A stretch of DNA of 64,000 nucleotides from Microbacterium binotii (GTDB taxonomy: Bacteria > Actinomycetota > Actinomycetes > Actinomycetales > Microbacteriaceae), in the NCBI RefSeq assembly GCF_021398715.1, contig NZ_CP090347.1, forward strand, positions 2,790,001 through 2,854,000, written 5' to 3'. Positions 1 through 7,739 of this stretch are shown one piece after another. Position numbers and translations under genes: made by a program. The notes beneath the pieces are model-generated. The model searched no databases, was not told the DNA's origin, and worked only from the letters and a program-made list of their open reading frames with translations. Numbering within the stretch: the first letter of the stretch is position 1; every line of letters starts with the position of its first letter.

Positions 1-253
1 CGGCGTGAAGCTTGTCGAGGATGCCGCTGACGGCCGCGGGCGAGACGCCCAGGTGCTCCGCGATGTCGCCCGGGGTGAGGTCCTCTCCCGCATCCGCGCG
101 CTCGAGGATGAGACGCATCGCGGCGCGCGCGTTCTCACTCGGACCGCAGGCGGTCTGGCGACGCCGGCTGAGACTGGCCTCGGCGAGCCTCAGCCGCTCG
201 ATGGCCGAGACCGCCGGATCGATGGTGCGTTCCTGTGCCGTGCTGCCCGCCAT
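1..253 (-). CDS. MarR-family transcriptional regulator, N-terminal part (runs off window)
   Basis: The reading frame starts at an ATG (complement of 251-253), is preceded by a GGAG ribosome site, and runs off the left edge. About 84 residues are visible. They contain a helical N-terminus and then the first part of a winged helix-turn-helix (DLTPGDIAEHLGVSPAAVSG, about residues 59-78), the layout of MarR-type repressors. The ligand and wing regions lie outside the window, so its effector cannot be inferred. A short inverted repeat just upstream (277-290) could be its own operator. Family assignment rests on the HTH only; another winged-helix family is possible. Confidence 0.7.
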   Translation of the reverse strand, partial: MAGSTAQERTIDPAVSAIERLRLAEASLSRRRQTACGPSENARAAMRLILERADAGEDLTPGDIAEHLGVSPAAVSGILDKLHA

Positions 254-276
254 GTCACTCCGCTCGCAGATTAACT

Positions 277-290
277 ACTAGTCTGTCTAG
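277..290. promoter_or_regulatory. CTAG-N5-CTAG inverted repeat, candidate operator
   Basis: The sequence ACTAGTCTGTCTAG contains two CTAG half-sites 5 bp apart, 24 bp upstream of the MarR start codon. CTAG is rare in this GC-rich DNA, and its position in the promoter suggests an autoregulatory or TetR/MarR-type site. Role is inferred from position and symmetry. Confidence 0.35.
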
Positions 291-401
291 CGACCATCCT
301 CGCCGACCGGCGGGACGACCACAACCCGGAGGCCGAGGCCGACGACGCGGTTTTGCGCAACCCCTCGGCACCCGGATATCGCCGCGCGCTATCCTGCCGG
401 G

Positions 402-584
402 ATGTACATGCTGGACGGCGGACCCCGAGCCGGGCAGCTCGTGGACGATCTCCCTGAAGGCTACGCGCTGGGAGACACGCGCTCCCCTGCTGCCGTCGTG
501 CTCGTCGGCGACATTCCCGCCGCCCGCGCGTCATGGCGCGACACCCTCCCGCGGCTGCGTGCGCTGCGCCGCCACGACGGCTGA
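402..584 (+). CDS. small hypothetical protein (60 aa), possibly leaderless
   Basis: A 60-codon frame begins MYMLDGGPRAGQ and ends 12 bp before the stop of the convergent MFS gene. The start ATG lies 7 bp after TATCCT (390-395), the usual spacing of a -10 box in leaderless actinobacterial transcripts. The N-terminus (GGPRAGQLVDDLPEGY) is acidic and soluble, and no domain is recognised. The last 25 residues are arginine-rich and could be chance reading. It may be a real small gene or a fortuitous frame; upstream sequence and composition modestly favour a gene. Confidence 0.4.
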   Translation: MYMLDGGPRAGQLVDDLPEGYALGDTRSPAAVVLVGDIPAARASWRDTLPRLRALRRHDG

Positions 585-596
585 GCCCCCCTCGGG

Positions 597-2045
597 TCAC
601 GAGCGCTGCTCGTCCTTCGCGTCGACCAGCGAGAGCGGATCGGCGATGTCCTCGAGGGACTTGCCTGCGGCGCTGACCCCGAAGATGCCGCACACCACGC
701 CGCCGAGGATCATCACCGCGGAGCCGAGCACATAGCCCCAGAAGAGCGGCCCGCGATCCGATCCGTCCCCGATGAGGGCTCCGTAGAGCGCGGGCGCCGC
801 TGCTCCGACGAGCTGACCGATCGAGAACACGTAGGAGATCACCTGGCTGCGCAGCTCCAGCGGGAAGATCTCGCTCACCGTGAGATACGCCGCCGAGGCC
901 CCAGCGGAGGCGAAGAAGAACGATGCGCACCAGAAGATCGTGTGCGTCACCGCGTCCAGGGCACCGACGTGGAACAAGAAGGCGCTGACCAGCAAGATGA
1001 GCCCGGCGAGCACATAGGTGCCGAACAGCATCCGTCGCCGACCCCAGGTATCGAAGAAGTGCCCCAGCACGAGCGCACCGGCGAGGTTGCCCAGGGCGAA
1101 GACGATGAAGTACTGCGACGCGGATGCGGGCGGGACGTCGTAGAAGTTCTCGAGCACGAGCGCGTAGGTGAAGAAGATCGCGTTGTACAGGAACGACTGC
1201 GTCACCATCATCGTCACCCCGACCAGGGTGCGCCGCGGGTACTGGCGGAAGAGCACCTTCGCGATCACGAGGAACGGCACGCGTCCGTACTCCTTCACGA
1301 CGATCGCCTTGCTCTCATCGACCGGCGGGATCTCCCTACCCTCCTTGCGGATGCGCTCCTCGATCTCGTCGACACCGCGCTCGGCCTCCTCCTCGCGCCC
1401 GTGCGTCATCTGCCAGCGCGGGCTCTCCGGGATGTGGCGGCGCAGCCAGATGATGAGGATGCCCAGCACGGGTCCCACGAAGAAGCTCAGCCGCCAGCCG
1501 AGGTCCTCGGCGAAGATGTCCTGGTTCAAGAAGAAGGAGCTGGCCACGGCACCGAGCGCCGCGCCGCCCCAGTAGGTGCCGTTGATCGCGATGTCGACGC
1601 GTCCGCGGTACTTCGCCGGGATGATCTCGTCGATGGCCGAGTTGATCGCGGCGTATTCGCCGCCGATGCCCGCGCCGGCGACGAAGCGCCAGATGTAGAA
1701 GAACCAGGGGGCGAAGGCGAGGCCGGCGACCGCGCTGCCGACGAGGTAGATCGCGAGGGAGATGAGGAAGAGGTTCTTGCGCCCGAGCTTGTCGGTCAGG
1801 CGTCCGAACACGAGGGCGCCGGTCACCTGCCCCAGCAGGTAGAAGGTGGCCGCCAGCCCCACTTCGAACGAGCCCATGCCGAGGGTGGCGGCGTAACCGG
1901 TCGCCGCGACGATCTGCACTTCGAGTCCGTCGAGGATCCAGGAGAAGCCCAGGCCCACGACGATCATCCAATGGAATCTCGACCACGGCAGGCGATCCAT
2001 GCGGGCGGGAACGAGGGATCTGATCTCGGTGGGCTGCAGCGACAT
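597..2045 (-). CDS. MFS transporter, sugar-porter-like (482 aa)
   Basis: This is a twelve-helix major facilitator superfamily permease of the inner membrane. Motif A (GRLTDKLGRKN, residues 81-91) sits between helices 2 and 3, and PESPRW (206-211) after helix 6 is the hallmark of the sugar-porter/metabolite-H+ symporter branch. A long hydrophilic central loop (about 205-260) separates the two six-helix halves. A strong GGAAGGAG ribosome site precedes the ATG. The gene stands alone, convergent with the small frame at 402-584 and divergent from the Nudix gene. Substrate cannot be named: sugar, aromatic acid and other organic acid porters share these motifs. Confidence 0.85.
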   Translation of the reverse strand: MSLQPTEIRSLVPARMDRLPWSRFHWMIVVGLGFSWILDGLEVQIVAATGYAATLGMGSFEVGLAATFYLLGQVTGALVFGRLTDKLGRKNLFLISLAIYLVGSAVAGLAFAPWFFYIWRFVAGAGIGGEYAAINSAIDEIIPAKYRGRVDIAINGTYWGGAALGAVASSFFLNQDIFAEDLGWRLSFFVGPVLGILIIWLRRHIPESPRWQMTHGREEEAERGVDEIEERIRKEGREIPPVDESKAIVVKEYGRVPFLVIAKVLFRQYPRRTLVGVTMMVTQSFLYNAIFFTYALVLENFYDVPPASASQYFIVFALGNLAGALVLGHFFDTWGRRRMLFGTYVLAGLILLVSAFLFHVGALDAVTHTIFWCASFFFASAGASAAYLTVSEIFPLELRSQVISYVFSIGQLVGAAAPALYGALIGDGSDRGPLFWGYVLGSAVMILGGVVCGIFGVSAAGKSLEDIADPLSLVDAKDEQRS

Positions 2046-2172
2046 GACTCACTCCTTCCGCAGGCGGCACCGCTGCCCCTGCCGCCGATATTCCTACTCC
2101 CGCTCCGCACACGGCGGCGGAACCTTGACCCCGGCGGCGCGGAGGGCTAAGCGCATCGCCTACCGTCGAGGG

Positions 2173-2724
2173 ATGAGCCCGCTCCTCGCATCCGTCACCG
2201 CCGCCGTCAACGCCTGGCACACCCGCGACGAGGCGGAGGAGAGCACGCGTCGAGACTTCGTCGGGGCCCTTCGCGACCACGGCCGAGCGACCCTGGAGCG
2301 CTCCGGCCCGCCGACGCACGTCACGGCCAGCGCCTTCGTGTTCGACGAGGACGCCGCGCACGTGCTGCTGTGTTTCCACGGCAAGGGTCGGTTCTGGGTG
2401 CAGCCCGGCGGGCATCTCGAGGCGGGCGACACCTCCGTGGAGGGCGCGGCGCTGCGCGAGCTGCAGGAGGAGACCGGGTTGTCTCCCGCGCTGCTGGAGG
2501 GCATCGCGGTGGCGGATCTGGATCATCACGCCCTCGGAGGGGGGTTCGGCCGGTGCGCGTCGCACCTCGACATCGGCGTCGTCGGGCGCGTCTCAGACCT
2601 GACCGCTCCCCTGGTCGTCAGCGACGAATCGGATGCGGTGGCGTGGTGGCCGGTGGCGGCGCTGCCGCTCGACTCGGCGCCGGGACTCGCCGATCGCCTG
2701 GCACGCGTGCTCGCGGTGCGCTGA
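2173..2724 (+). CDS. NUDIX hydrolase
   Basis: The product (183 aa) has one Nudix fold. The Nudix box lies at about residues 79-103 (GGHLEAGD then RELQEETGL) and keeps the RE..EE..G core that binds Mg2+; the spacing between its halves is one residue longer than the textbook box, as is common in actinobacterial members. It should cleave a nucleoside diphosphate linked to another moiety; the substrate is unknown. The frame is open further upstream, but the ATG at 2173 is chosen because the preceding codons are arginine/cysteine-rich low-quality sequence. It is convergent with the YaeQ gene, with only 6 bp between stops. Confidence 0.85.
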   Translation: MSPLLASVTAAVNAWHTRDEAEESTRRDFVGALRDHGRATLERSGPPTHVTASAFVFDEDAAHVLLCFHGKGRFWVQPGGHLEAGDTSVEGAALRELQEETGLSPALLEGIAVADLDHHALGGGFGRCASHLDIGVVGRVSDLTAPLVVSDESDAVAWWPVAALPLDSAPGLADRLARVLAVR

Positions 2725-2730
2725 GCGACG

Positions 2731-3270
2731 CTACTGCGCGGGCTGCTCGATGACCTCTGCGTCGACGGCCGTGCCGTTCAGCTCCAGGTAGAGCCGGGAT
2801 TCCACGACGGAGACCGTCGCGGTGTTGCGGCGCTCGAGAGCGGGGCGCGCCTCGTCGATGAACCCGGGCGTGAAGCTGATCAGGCGGATCGCGTCGCCCC
2901 GGTGGATCTTCTTGCCGTCCCACTGCGCGGCGACCTTCGCCGGGTCGCGGTGGGTGTAGACGACCACCCGATCGGCGAGCTTGCTGCCGAAGTGCAGGCG
3001 CGCCGCATCCGGAGCACCGACCTCGATCCATGCGGTGATCGCGCCCGTCGCGTCCCGCACGAGCACCGCGGGCTCCTCGGCCTGCGAGATCCCCTCGCTG
3101 AACGCGATGCCTTCCTCGTACTCGAGGCAGAATGCCAGCACCCGGGTCAGCATGAAGGCATCCGTCTCGGACGGATGCCGCGCCGCCCGCAGCGTGAACT
3201 GCTCGTAGACGCCGCGGTCCACATCCGACAGCGTCACATCGAACGTGTACATCGTCGCGCCGGCAGCCAT
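2731..3270 (-). CDS. YaeQ family protein
   Basis: The 179-residue protein matches the YaeQ family in length and in features such as the MYTFDVTLSDVDRGVYE start, RHPSETDAFMLTRVLAFCLEYEEGI and WIEVGAPDA segments. YaeQ proteins adopt a PD-(D/E)XK nuclease-like fold; the E.coli member was first studied as a haemolysin-transcription suppressor, and its real activity is unclear. The E..VG segment resembles the nuclease core. The ATG at 3270 (MAAGATMYTFD) is preferred; a longer arginine-rich extension is open upstream but lies in an intergenic repeat. It appears monocistronic. Confidence 0.85.
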   Translation of the reverse strand: MAAGATMYTFDVTLSDVDRGVYEQFTLRAARHPSETDAFMLTRVLAFCLEYEEGIAFSEGISQAEEPAVLVRDATGAITAWIEVGAPDAARLHFGSKLADRVVVYTHRDPAKVAAQWDGKKIHRGDAIRLISFTPGFIDEARPALERRNTATVSVVESRLYLELNGTAVDAEVIEQPAQ

Positions 3271-3300
3271 AGCCCTCGAGCCTACGCGGCCGCGGCCACT

Positions 3301-3386
3301 CGCCGAGCGCGCATCCGTTCGCCGAGCGCGCATCCGATCGCGTGCTCATTCGATGAATGAGTGCTCGCTCGCCGGGCACGCGATCG
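3301..3386. repeat. intergenic hairpin repeat, family 1, copy 1
   Basis: This ~86 bp element aligns without gaps to 7081-7167 and 7621-7707. It carries the GAGCGCGCATCCGTTCGCC block, then an inverted half with ATGAATGAGTGCTCGCTCG. It lies between the YaeQ start and the ABC permease stop. This copy has diverged most (GCGCG in place of AGTGAG). It can fold as an imperfect hairpin, so it may terminate or stabilise transcripts. Confidence 0.7.
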
Positions 3387-3388
3387 AT

Positions 3389-4882
3389 TCAGCGCCGTGA
3401 GCGCCAGCGCACCCCGATCATGACCACGATCACGCCCGCCAGCGCGCAGGTCGCGACGGGAGCTGCGGGAAGGAGCACGATCGCCGCTCCGGACGCTGCG
3501 GCCAGCACGACCGCGTCCAGCGCCCACACGAGTCGCACACCCGCCATCGGATCACCCATCGGCGTCGACATGGGCACGAGCAGCGCCGGAGGCATCGGCC
3601 CCTTCAGCGCGCTCGCCAGCCGAAGGGCGAGCGTCATCAGCGCGATGAGCGCCGCCGCCAGAGCGGCCGACGCACCGCTCGCAACAGCGACGATCGTGAC
3701 GGTGAGCCCGGCCGCGAGCATCAGCAGCGCGATCGCAGCCACGAGCGGGAACAGCGCGTGCCACGCCACGAGCGACGCATCCGTCACTCCGTAGAGTGGC
3801 ACGTCGGCAGCCGCACTCGCGGCGTGACGGATGCCGTCGGTCACCGGCCCGAGGCCCGCGAACGAGAGGACTCCGGCGACCGCGCCGAGGAACAGCGTCG
3901 GCGCGCCGGGGGCGAGCGCGATCGCCGCAAGGACTCCGGCCAGCGCCAGCGCCGCCGCCCCGAGCGACAGCCGCAACGGCGTACGCAAGGACCCGACGGC
4001 GTCCCGACGCAGGATGAGCAACCACAGCGGGCCGCGTGAACCGAGGGCTCCCAGGCGGCGGCCTGGCGCGGGTCGGGCACGGTAGACGTCCGCGGCCTGT
4101 CCGAGCTCCAGCCCGGCTGCCGACGTCTGCGCCGCATCCGCACGCGCCGCCTGCGCGAGCAGCTCGTCCGTACGCAGCCGCTCCAGCAGCCACGGCGCCG
4201 ACGCGGCGAGCGCGAGCGCGAGCGCCGTCAGCGGGATGAGGCCGCTCGTCCCGCCGCCGAGCGGATACACGGCGGCGACCCAGCCCATGGGGGTCACGAT
4301 GCTCGCGGCGGGAACGGCGACCGCCACCACTCCCAGACCGAGCACGAGGCCCGCTGCGGGGAGGGCGAGTCGCGGCAGCGCCTGCCCGAGCAGCCAGGCG
4401 CAGACGGTGACCGCTCCCCCCAGAGCCCCGGCCGCGGCGAACCCGACGACGGCGTCCGCGGAAGCCATGCCGTTCGCCGCAAGGCTCCCGCCCGCCAGCA
4501 CCGCCGCCACGGTCCACAGGCCGATCGAGACGAAGCCCGCGGCCAGCACCGGCCCGAGAAAGGCGCGCGAGCGAGGAAGGGCGCTGGTGCCGAGCGCGTA
4601 GGTGAGGGAGGGCGGGCGGAGCGCCGGACCGCGCGAGGGCCCCACTGCCAGCGCAGCGGCCCAGACCACCGAGGTGACCAGCGCGATCACGCGCGGAGCG
4701 CGCGGGTCCGCGAACAGTGCGAGCCCGCCGGACCCTGACGCCCCCAGCCAGACCGCACGCACGACGGGCGCCACCGCCACGAGGGCGACCAGCACGAACA
4801 GGTAGACGGTGAAGGCCCGCTCCCCGCCGCTCTTGCCACGCTGGCGCCACAGGGCGACGGCGGCGCGCACACTGCCGCTCAC
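3389..4882 (-). CDS. ABC transporter permease, multi-pass membrane protein (497 aa)
   Basis: The protein is extremely hydrophobic, with roughly twelve predicted membrane segments rich in Ala, Leu and Val, and a cytosolic stretch around residues 235-285 (ERLRTDELLAQAARADAAQ). It has no soluble catalytic domain. Its GTG start overlaps the stop of the ATP-binding gene (GTGA), and that gene overlaps the MarR gene, so the three form one translationally coupled operon. By context it is the membrane half of an ABC exporter of the kind often found beside MarR regulators. Substrate unknown; sequence similarity to a named permease family is not obvious. Confidence 0.7.
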   Translation of the reverse strand: MSGSVRAAVALWRQRGKSGGERAFTVYLFVLVALVAVAPVVRAVWLGASGSGGLALFADPRAPRVIALVTSVVWAAALAVGPSRGPALRPPSLTYALGTSALPRSRAFLGPVLAAGFVSIGLWTVAAVLAGGSLAANGMASADAVVGFAAAGALGGAVTVCAWLLGQALPRLALPAAGLVLGLGVVAVAVPAASIVTPMGWVAAVYPLGGGTSGLIPLTALALALAASAPWLLERLRTDELLAQAARADAAQTSAAGLELGQAADVYRARPAPGRRLGALGSRGPLWLLILRRDAVGSLRTPLRLSLGAAALALAGVLAAIALAPGAPTLFLGAVAGVLSFAGLGPVTDGIRHAASAAADVPLYGVTDASLVAWHALFPLVAAIALLMLAAGLTVTIVAVASGASAALAAALIALMTLALRLASALKGPMPPALLVPMSTPMGDPMAGVRLVWALDAVVLAAASGAAIVLLPAAPVATCALAGVIVVMIGVRWRSRR

Positions 4883-5505
4883 GCGGCGCGCTCCAGACGC
4901 ACCGTCGTATCGGCGACGAGCTCCGCGAGCCGCGGGTGGTGCGTCGCGACCACGAGAGTGGCTCCCGCATCCCGCCGCGCCCGCAGCGCGGCGATGACCG
5001 CATCCACATGCTCGGGGTCGAGGCGCTGCTCGGGTTCGTCGAGGATTAGCACCTCGGCGGGACGCACGAGGACGAGCGCCAGCCCGAAGAGCTGCGTCTG
5101 CCCCGACGACAGCTCATGAGGGAACCGCTCGTGCAGCGTGTGCAGGCCGAGCTCACCGAGCACGGCGCGCGCCCGTGCGTCGGCCTCGTCCGCCGTGAAC
5201 CACGTCACGGCGACGAGTCGGACGTGCTCGAGCACGGTGAGATCGGGTGCGAAGGGCGGGAGCCCGATCATCGCCGCCACGCGCCGACGATAGGTGCGGT
5301 CGCGCTGCGAGATGGCTGCCCCGGCGATGCGCGCAGAACCGGCGGAGGGCGTCTGCATGCCGGCGAGAACGCGCAGCAGCGTCGTCTTCCCGGATCCGTT
5401 GCCACCCCGCACGGCCAGCGCCGTACCCGCATCCAGACGCCAGCTGATCGTGTCGAGCAGCGTGACATCGCCGGAGACGACGCGCACCGCATCGACCTCG
5501 ATCAT
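4879..5505 (-). CDS. ABC transporter ATP-binding protein
   Basis: This is a 208-residue nucleotide-binding domain. Walker A is GGNGSGKT (34-41), the signature is LSSGQ (132-136; S replaces the usual second G), and Walker B plus catalytic Glu is VLILDEP (152-158), followed by a D-loop and the switch histidine in ATHHP. It lacks fused membrane segments and is encoded between the MarR regulator and the membrane protein with 4 bp overlaps on both sides. It should power export or a membrane-remodelling step with the adjacent permease. The short length is typical for stand-alone bacterial NBDs. Confidence 0.9.
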   Translation of the reverse strand: MIEVDAVRVVSGDVTLLDTISWRLDAGTALAVRGGNGSGKTTLLRVLAGMQTPSAGSARIAGAAISQRDRTYRRRVAAMIGLPPFAPDLTVLEHVRLVAVTWFTADEADARARAVLGELGLHTLHERFPHELSSGQTQLFGLALVLVRPAEVLILDEPEQRLDPEHVDAVIAALRARRDAGATLVVATHHPRLAELVADTTVRLERAA

Positions 5506-6020
5506 GCCGGAGTCCCCTCGGATGCTGGGGCGCGGCGACGCCGGGCCGCCGAGCGCGGCGGCGTGTGCCTCATGTGGTCGCGCACCCGGCCGAGGATGTC
5601 GGCGAGGGCATCGACGTCACCGGGCGAGAGACGCGCGAAGAGCAGATCCTCGAGGATCGCGATATGCCCGGGGAAGACCCGTCCGAGCACGTCCTTGCCC
5701 TCCGCCGTCAGAGCGACCGCGATGCTGCGCTCATCGTCCGGCGACGCCGATCGGGCGACGAGACCCCGCTTCTCAAGCACCTGGGCCTGGTACGTCAGGC
5801 CGCTCCGGCTGTAGACGACGCCGTCGGCGAGATCCGTCATCCGCAGGGAGCCGCCCGGGGCATCCCCGAGCGTCGCGAGCAGCTGGAACTGGACGTAGCT
5901 CAGATCGCCCGCCTCCTTGAGCTGCTGCTCGACGGCATGACGCAGGAGGCTGCTGACCTCGATCAGACCGAAGTATGCGTCGAGTTGGACAGCACTCGGA
6001 CCTGTCGACGAAGAACCCAT
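5502..6020 (-). CDS. MarR-family transcriptional regulator
   Basis: The 172-residue protein has the MarR layout: N-terminal dimerisation helix, then LSYVQFQLLATLGD, an HTH (SLRMTDLADGVVYSRSGLTY), and the wing with DDERSIAVALTAEGKDVL, which is the conserved D.R...V.LT..G motif. It heads the MarR-ABC-permease operon and is divergent from the oxidoreductase at 6130. The 109 bp between them holds a pair of TTCGAATTCGAA-type palindromes, so it probably represses both directions and responds to a small toxic or quinone-like ligand. The ligand is inference from the neighbours. The basic C-terminal tail (PPRSAARRRRA) is unusual. Confidence 0.9.
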   Translation of the reverse strand: MGSSSTGPSAVQLDAYFGLIEVSSLLRHAVEQQLKEAGDLSYVQFQLLATLGDAPGGSLRMTDLADGVVYSRSGLTYQAQVLEKRGLVARSASPDDERSIAVALTAEGKDVLGRVFPGHIAILEDLLFARLSPGDVDALADILGRVRDHMRHTPPRSAARRRRAPASEGTPA

Positions 6021-6059
6021 GCCGCGAGCGTAACAGTGCTACCGATTCGAACCAGTTGC

Positions 6060-6112
6060 TTCGAATTCGAACCACTGCTATCGTCTTCCGCATGCTACGA
6101 ATTCGAAGCATG
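6060..6112. promoter_or_regulatory. twin palindromic operators between MarR and oxidoreductase
   Basis: Site 1 (6060-6071) is a perfect 12-bp palindrome, TTCGAATTCGAA. Site 2 (6091-6112) has 11-nt arms CATGCTACGAA and TTCGAAGCATG with one mismatched pair. Both share the CGAATTCGA core with centres 36 bp apart, and a further half-site ATTCGAACC lies at 6045-6053. The spacing between the two divergent starts makes these the likely MarR binding sites. Confidence 0.7.
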
Positions 6113-6129
6113 TAACTGAGGAGGCAATC

Positions 6130-7071
6130 ATGAAAGCGGTACGGTTCCACGAGACGGGCGGTCCCGAGGTGTTGCGCTACGAGGACGCGCCGACGCCCGC
6201 GCCCGCCAGCGGCGAGGTGCGCATCCGTGTCGCCGGCGTCGCCTACAACCCGGCCGACGGCGGGATGCGCGGAGGCTTCCTCCCCATTCCGATCACCCTG
6301 CCCCACATCCCCGGATACGACGTCGCGGGCACCGTCGACGCGCTGGGCGAGGGAGTCGACGATCTGGAGATCGGCGACAGCGTCATCGGTCTGATCCCCA
6401 TGGAGTCGGACGGTGCGGCCGCCGAGTACGTGGTGGCACCGGCCGCCGTCCTCACGAAGGCGCCGCTCACCATTCCGCTGGCGGATGCGGCGGGGCTTCC
6501 CTCGGTGGGACTCACCGCATCCCAGGCTCTCTTCGAGGGGGCAGGACTCAGCGCCGGCCAACGCGTGCTCATCAACGGTGCCGGCGGGCCGGTCGGCGGC
6601 TACGCCGTTCAGCTCGCCCGGAGCGCGGGTGCGCACGTGATCGCCACCGCGAGCGGGCGCAGTCGCGCCCGGGTGGAGGCGGCCGGCGCCCACGAGATCG
6701 TGGACCACACCGTCACGACACTGCAGGATGCCGTGACCGAGCAGGTCGACGTGCTGCTGAACCTCGCCCCCATCTCGGCGGAGGGCTTCCAGTCCCTCGT
6801 CCCGCTGGTGCGCGACGGCGGCGTGGTGGTCTCGACCACACCGATGGTGCCGACGCCCGGTGACGAGGCGCGTGGCGTCAGGGCGGTGACGATCTTCGTC
6901 CGCTCCGACGTCGACGAGCTTGCGAACCTGGTGTCACTCATCGATCGGGGGGAACTCAGCGTAGACATCACCGAGCGGCTGCCGCTCGCGGACCTGCCGC
7001 GCGTGCACGAACGCGCCGAGGCGGGCGACGTGCACGGCAAGATCGTGTTCCTCCCGTCGGCGGGCGACTGA
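6130..7071 (+). CDS. NADP-dependent quinone oxidoreductase-like protein (zinc-free MDR family)
   Basis: The 313-residue protein has an N-terminal GroES-like domain (about 1-125) and a Rossmann domain whose dinucleotide loop is NGAGGPVGGY (149-158). Structural zinc cysteines are absent, as in quinone oxidoreductase/zeta-crystallin-type members of the medium-chain dehydrogenase family, which reduce quinones or enones with NADPH. An AGGAGG ribosome site lies 7 bp before the ATG. It is transcribed divergently from the MarR-ABC operon and probably shares its operators, suggesting a combined detoxification and efflux response. The exact substrate is not determinable. Confidence 0.88.
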   Translation: MKAVRFHETGGPEVLRYEDAPTPAPASGEVRIRVAGVAYNPADGGMRGGFLPIPITLPHIPGYDVAGTVDALGEGVDDLEIGDSVIGLIPMESDGAAAEYVVAPAAVLTKAPLTIPLADAAGLPSVGLTASQALFEGAGLSAGQRVLINGAGGPVGGYAVQLARSAGAHVIATASGRSRARVEAAGAHEIVDHTVTTLQDAVTEQVDVLLNLAPISAEGFQSLVPLVRDGGVVVSTTPMVPTPGDEARGVRAVTIFVRSDVDELANLVSLIDRGELSVDITERLPLADLPRVHERAEAGDVHGKIVFLPSAGD

Positions 7072-7080
7072 ACCCGGCCT

Positions 7081-7167
7081 ACGCGAGCGCGCATCCGTTT
7101 GCCGAGTGAGCATCCGATCGGGAACTCACTCGGCGAACGGGTGCTCACTCGACGGAGCGCACCCACC
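7081..7167. repeat. intergenic hairpin repeat, family 1, copy 2
   Basis: This aligns position by position with copies 1 and 3. GAGTGAGCATCCG (left) faces ACTCACTCG and GAACGGGTGCTCACTC (right), giving an imperfect stem. It fills the gap between the oxidoreductase and GNAT stops, and its right end supplies the last codons of the GNAT gene. Confidence 0.75.
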
Positions 7168-7582
7168 GCCGCCACTCGGGCTGTGCGCTGAATCCGGCTG
7201 ACGCCCAGAACGACTGTCCGAGCCCGTTGTGCTCGAGCACCATCGCATCGAGTCGTGCAGCACCCAGGGCCGCGAGGCGAGCCTCCGCGCGACGAAGCAA
7301 CTCTGCGGCGATGCCCCGGCCGCGCAGATCGGGACGGACGGCGAGGCGATACAGGTGTGCGCGCCAGCCGTCCCAGCCCGAGATGAGCGTGCCGACCACA
7401 CCGCCGTCGTGAACCGCCAGGTCGAGCGCGTCCGCATCCCGCTCGAGAAGCGCCGCCAGCATCGCGATGTCGTCGGCCGGCCGGGCTTCGTTCTCGGCCG
7501 CCTGCGCCCAGAAGGCCAGGATTCCGGTGAGGTCCTCCCCGCGTGCGGCACGGAAGACGATGTGGTCGAGGTCGGCGTTCAC
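7145..7582 (-). CDS. GNAT family N-acetyltransferase
   Basis: The 145-residue product has the GNAT core. The acetyl-CoA pyrophosphate-binding motif A is LAVRPDLRGRGIAAELL (Q/RxxGxG/A as RGRGIA), preceded by the beta-bulge strand HLYRLAV, and followed by LEHNGLGQSFWASAGF, the usual motif B with an aromatic ..GF. It should transfer acetyl to an amine on an unknown small molecule or protein. The GTG at 7582 (VNADLDHIVFRAARGED) is preferred over an upstream ATG that adds an arginine-rich tail. The final residues (WVRSVE) are encoded inside a dispersed intergenic repeat, implying that repeat insertion set the present C-terminus. Confidence 0.85.
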   Translation of the reverse strand: MNADLDHIVFRAARGEDLTGILAFWAQAAENEARPADDIAMLAALLERDADALDLAVHDGGVVGTLISGWDGWRAHLYRLAVRPDLRGRGIAAELLRRAEARLAALGAARLDAMVLEHNGLGQSFWASAGFSAQPEWRRWVRSVE

Positions 7583-7620
7583 CAGCCGAGCGTAACGTCG
7601 CCGCACGTGCCTCGGTTGTT

Positions 7621-7707
7621 ACGCGAGCGCGCATCCGTTCGCCCAGTGAGCATCCGTTTGGGTGCTCACTCGATGAACGGATGCTCGTTCGGCGGAACGC
7701 GCGACGG
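7621..7707. repeat. intergenic hairpin repeat, family 1, copy 3
   Basis: This is the most symmetric copy: CATCCGTTCGCCCAGTGAGCA faces TGCTCACTCGATGAACGGATG, so it should fold into a long hairpin. It sits between the GNAT start and the glutamate decarboxylase stop. Confidence 0.75.
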
Positions 7708-7739
7708 CGGTCCTTGCTCCCCGACGGCGCGCGCCCGTC

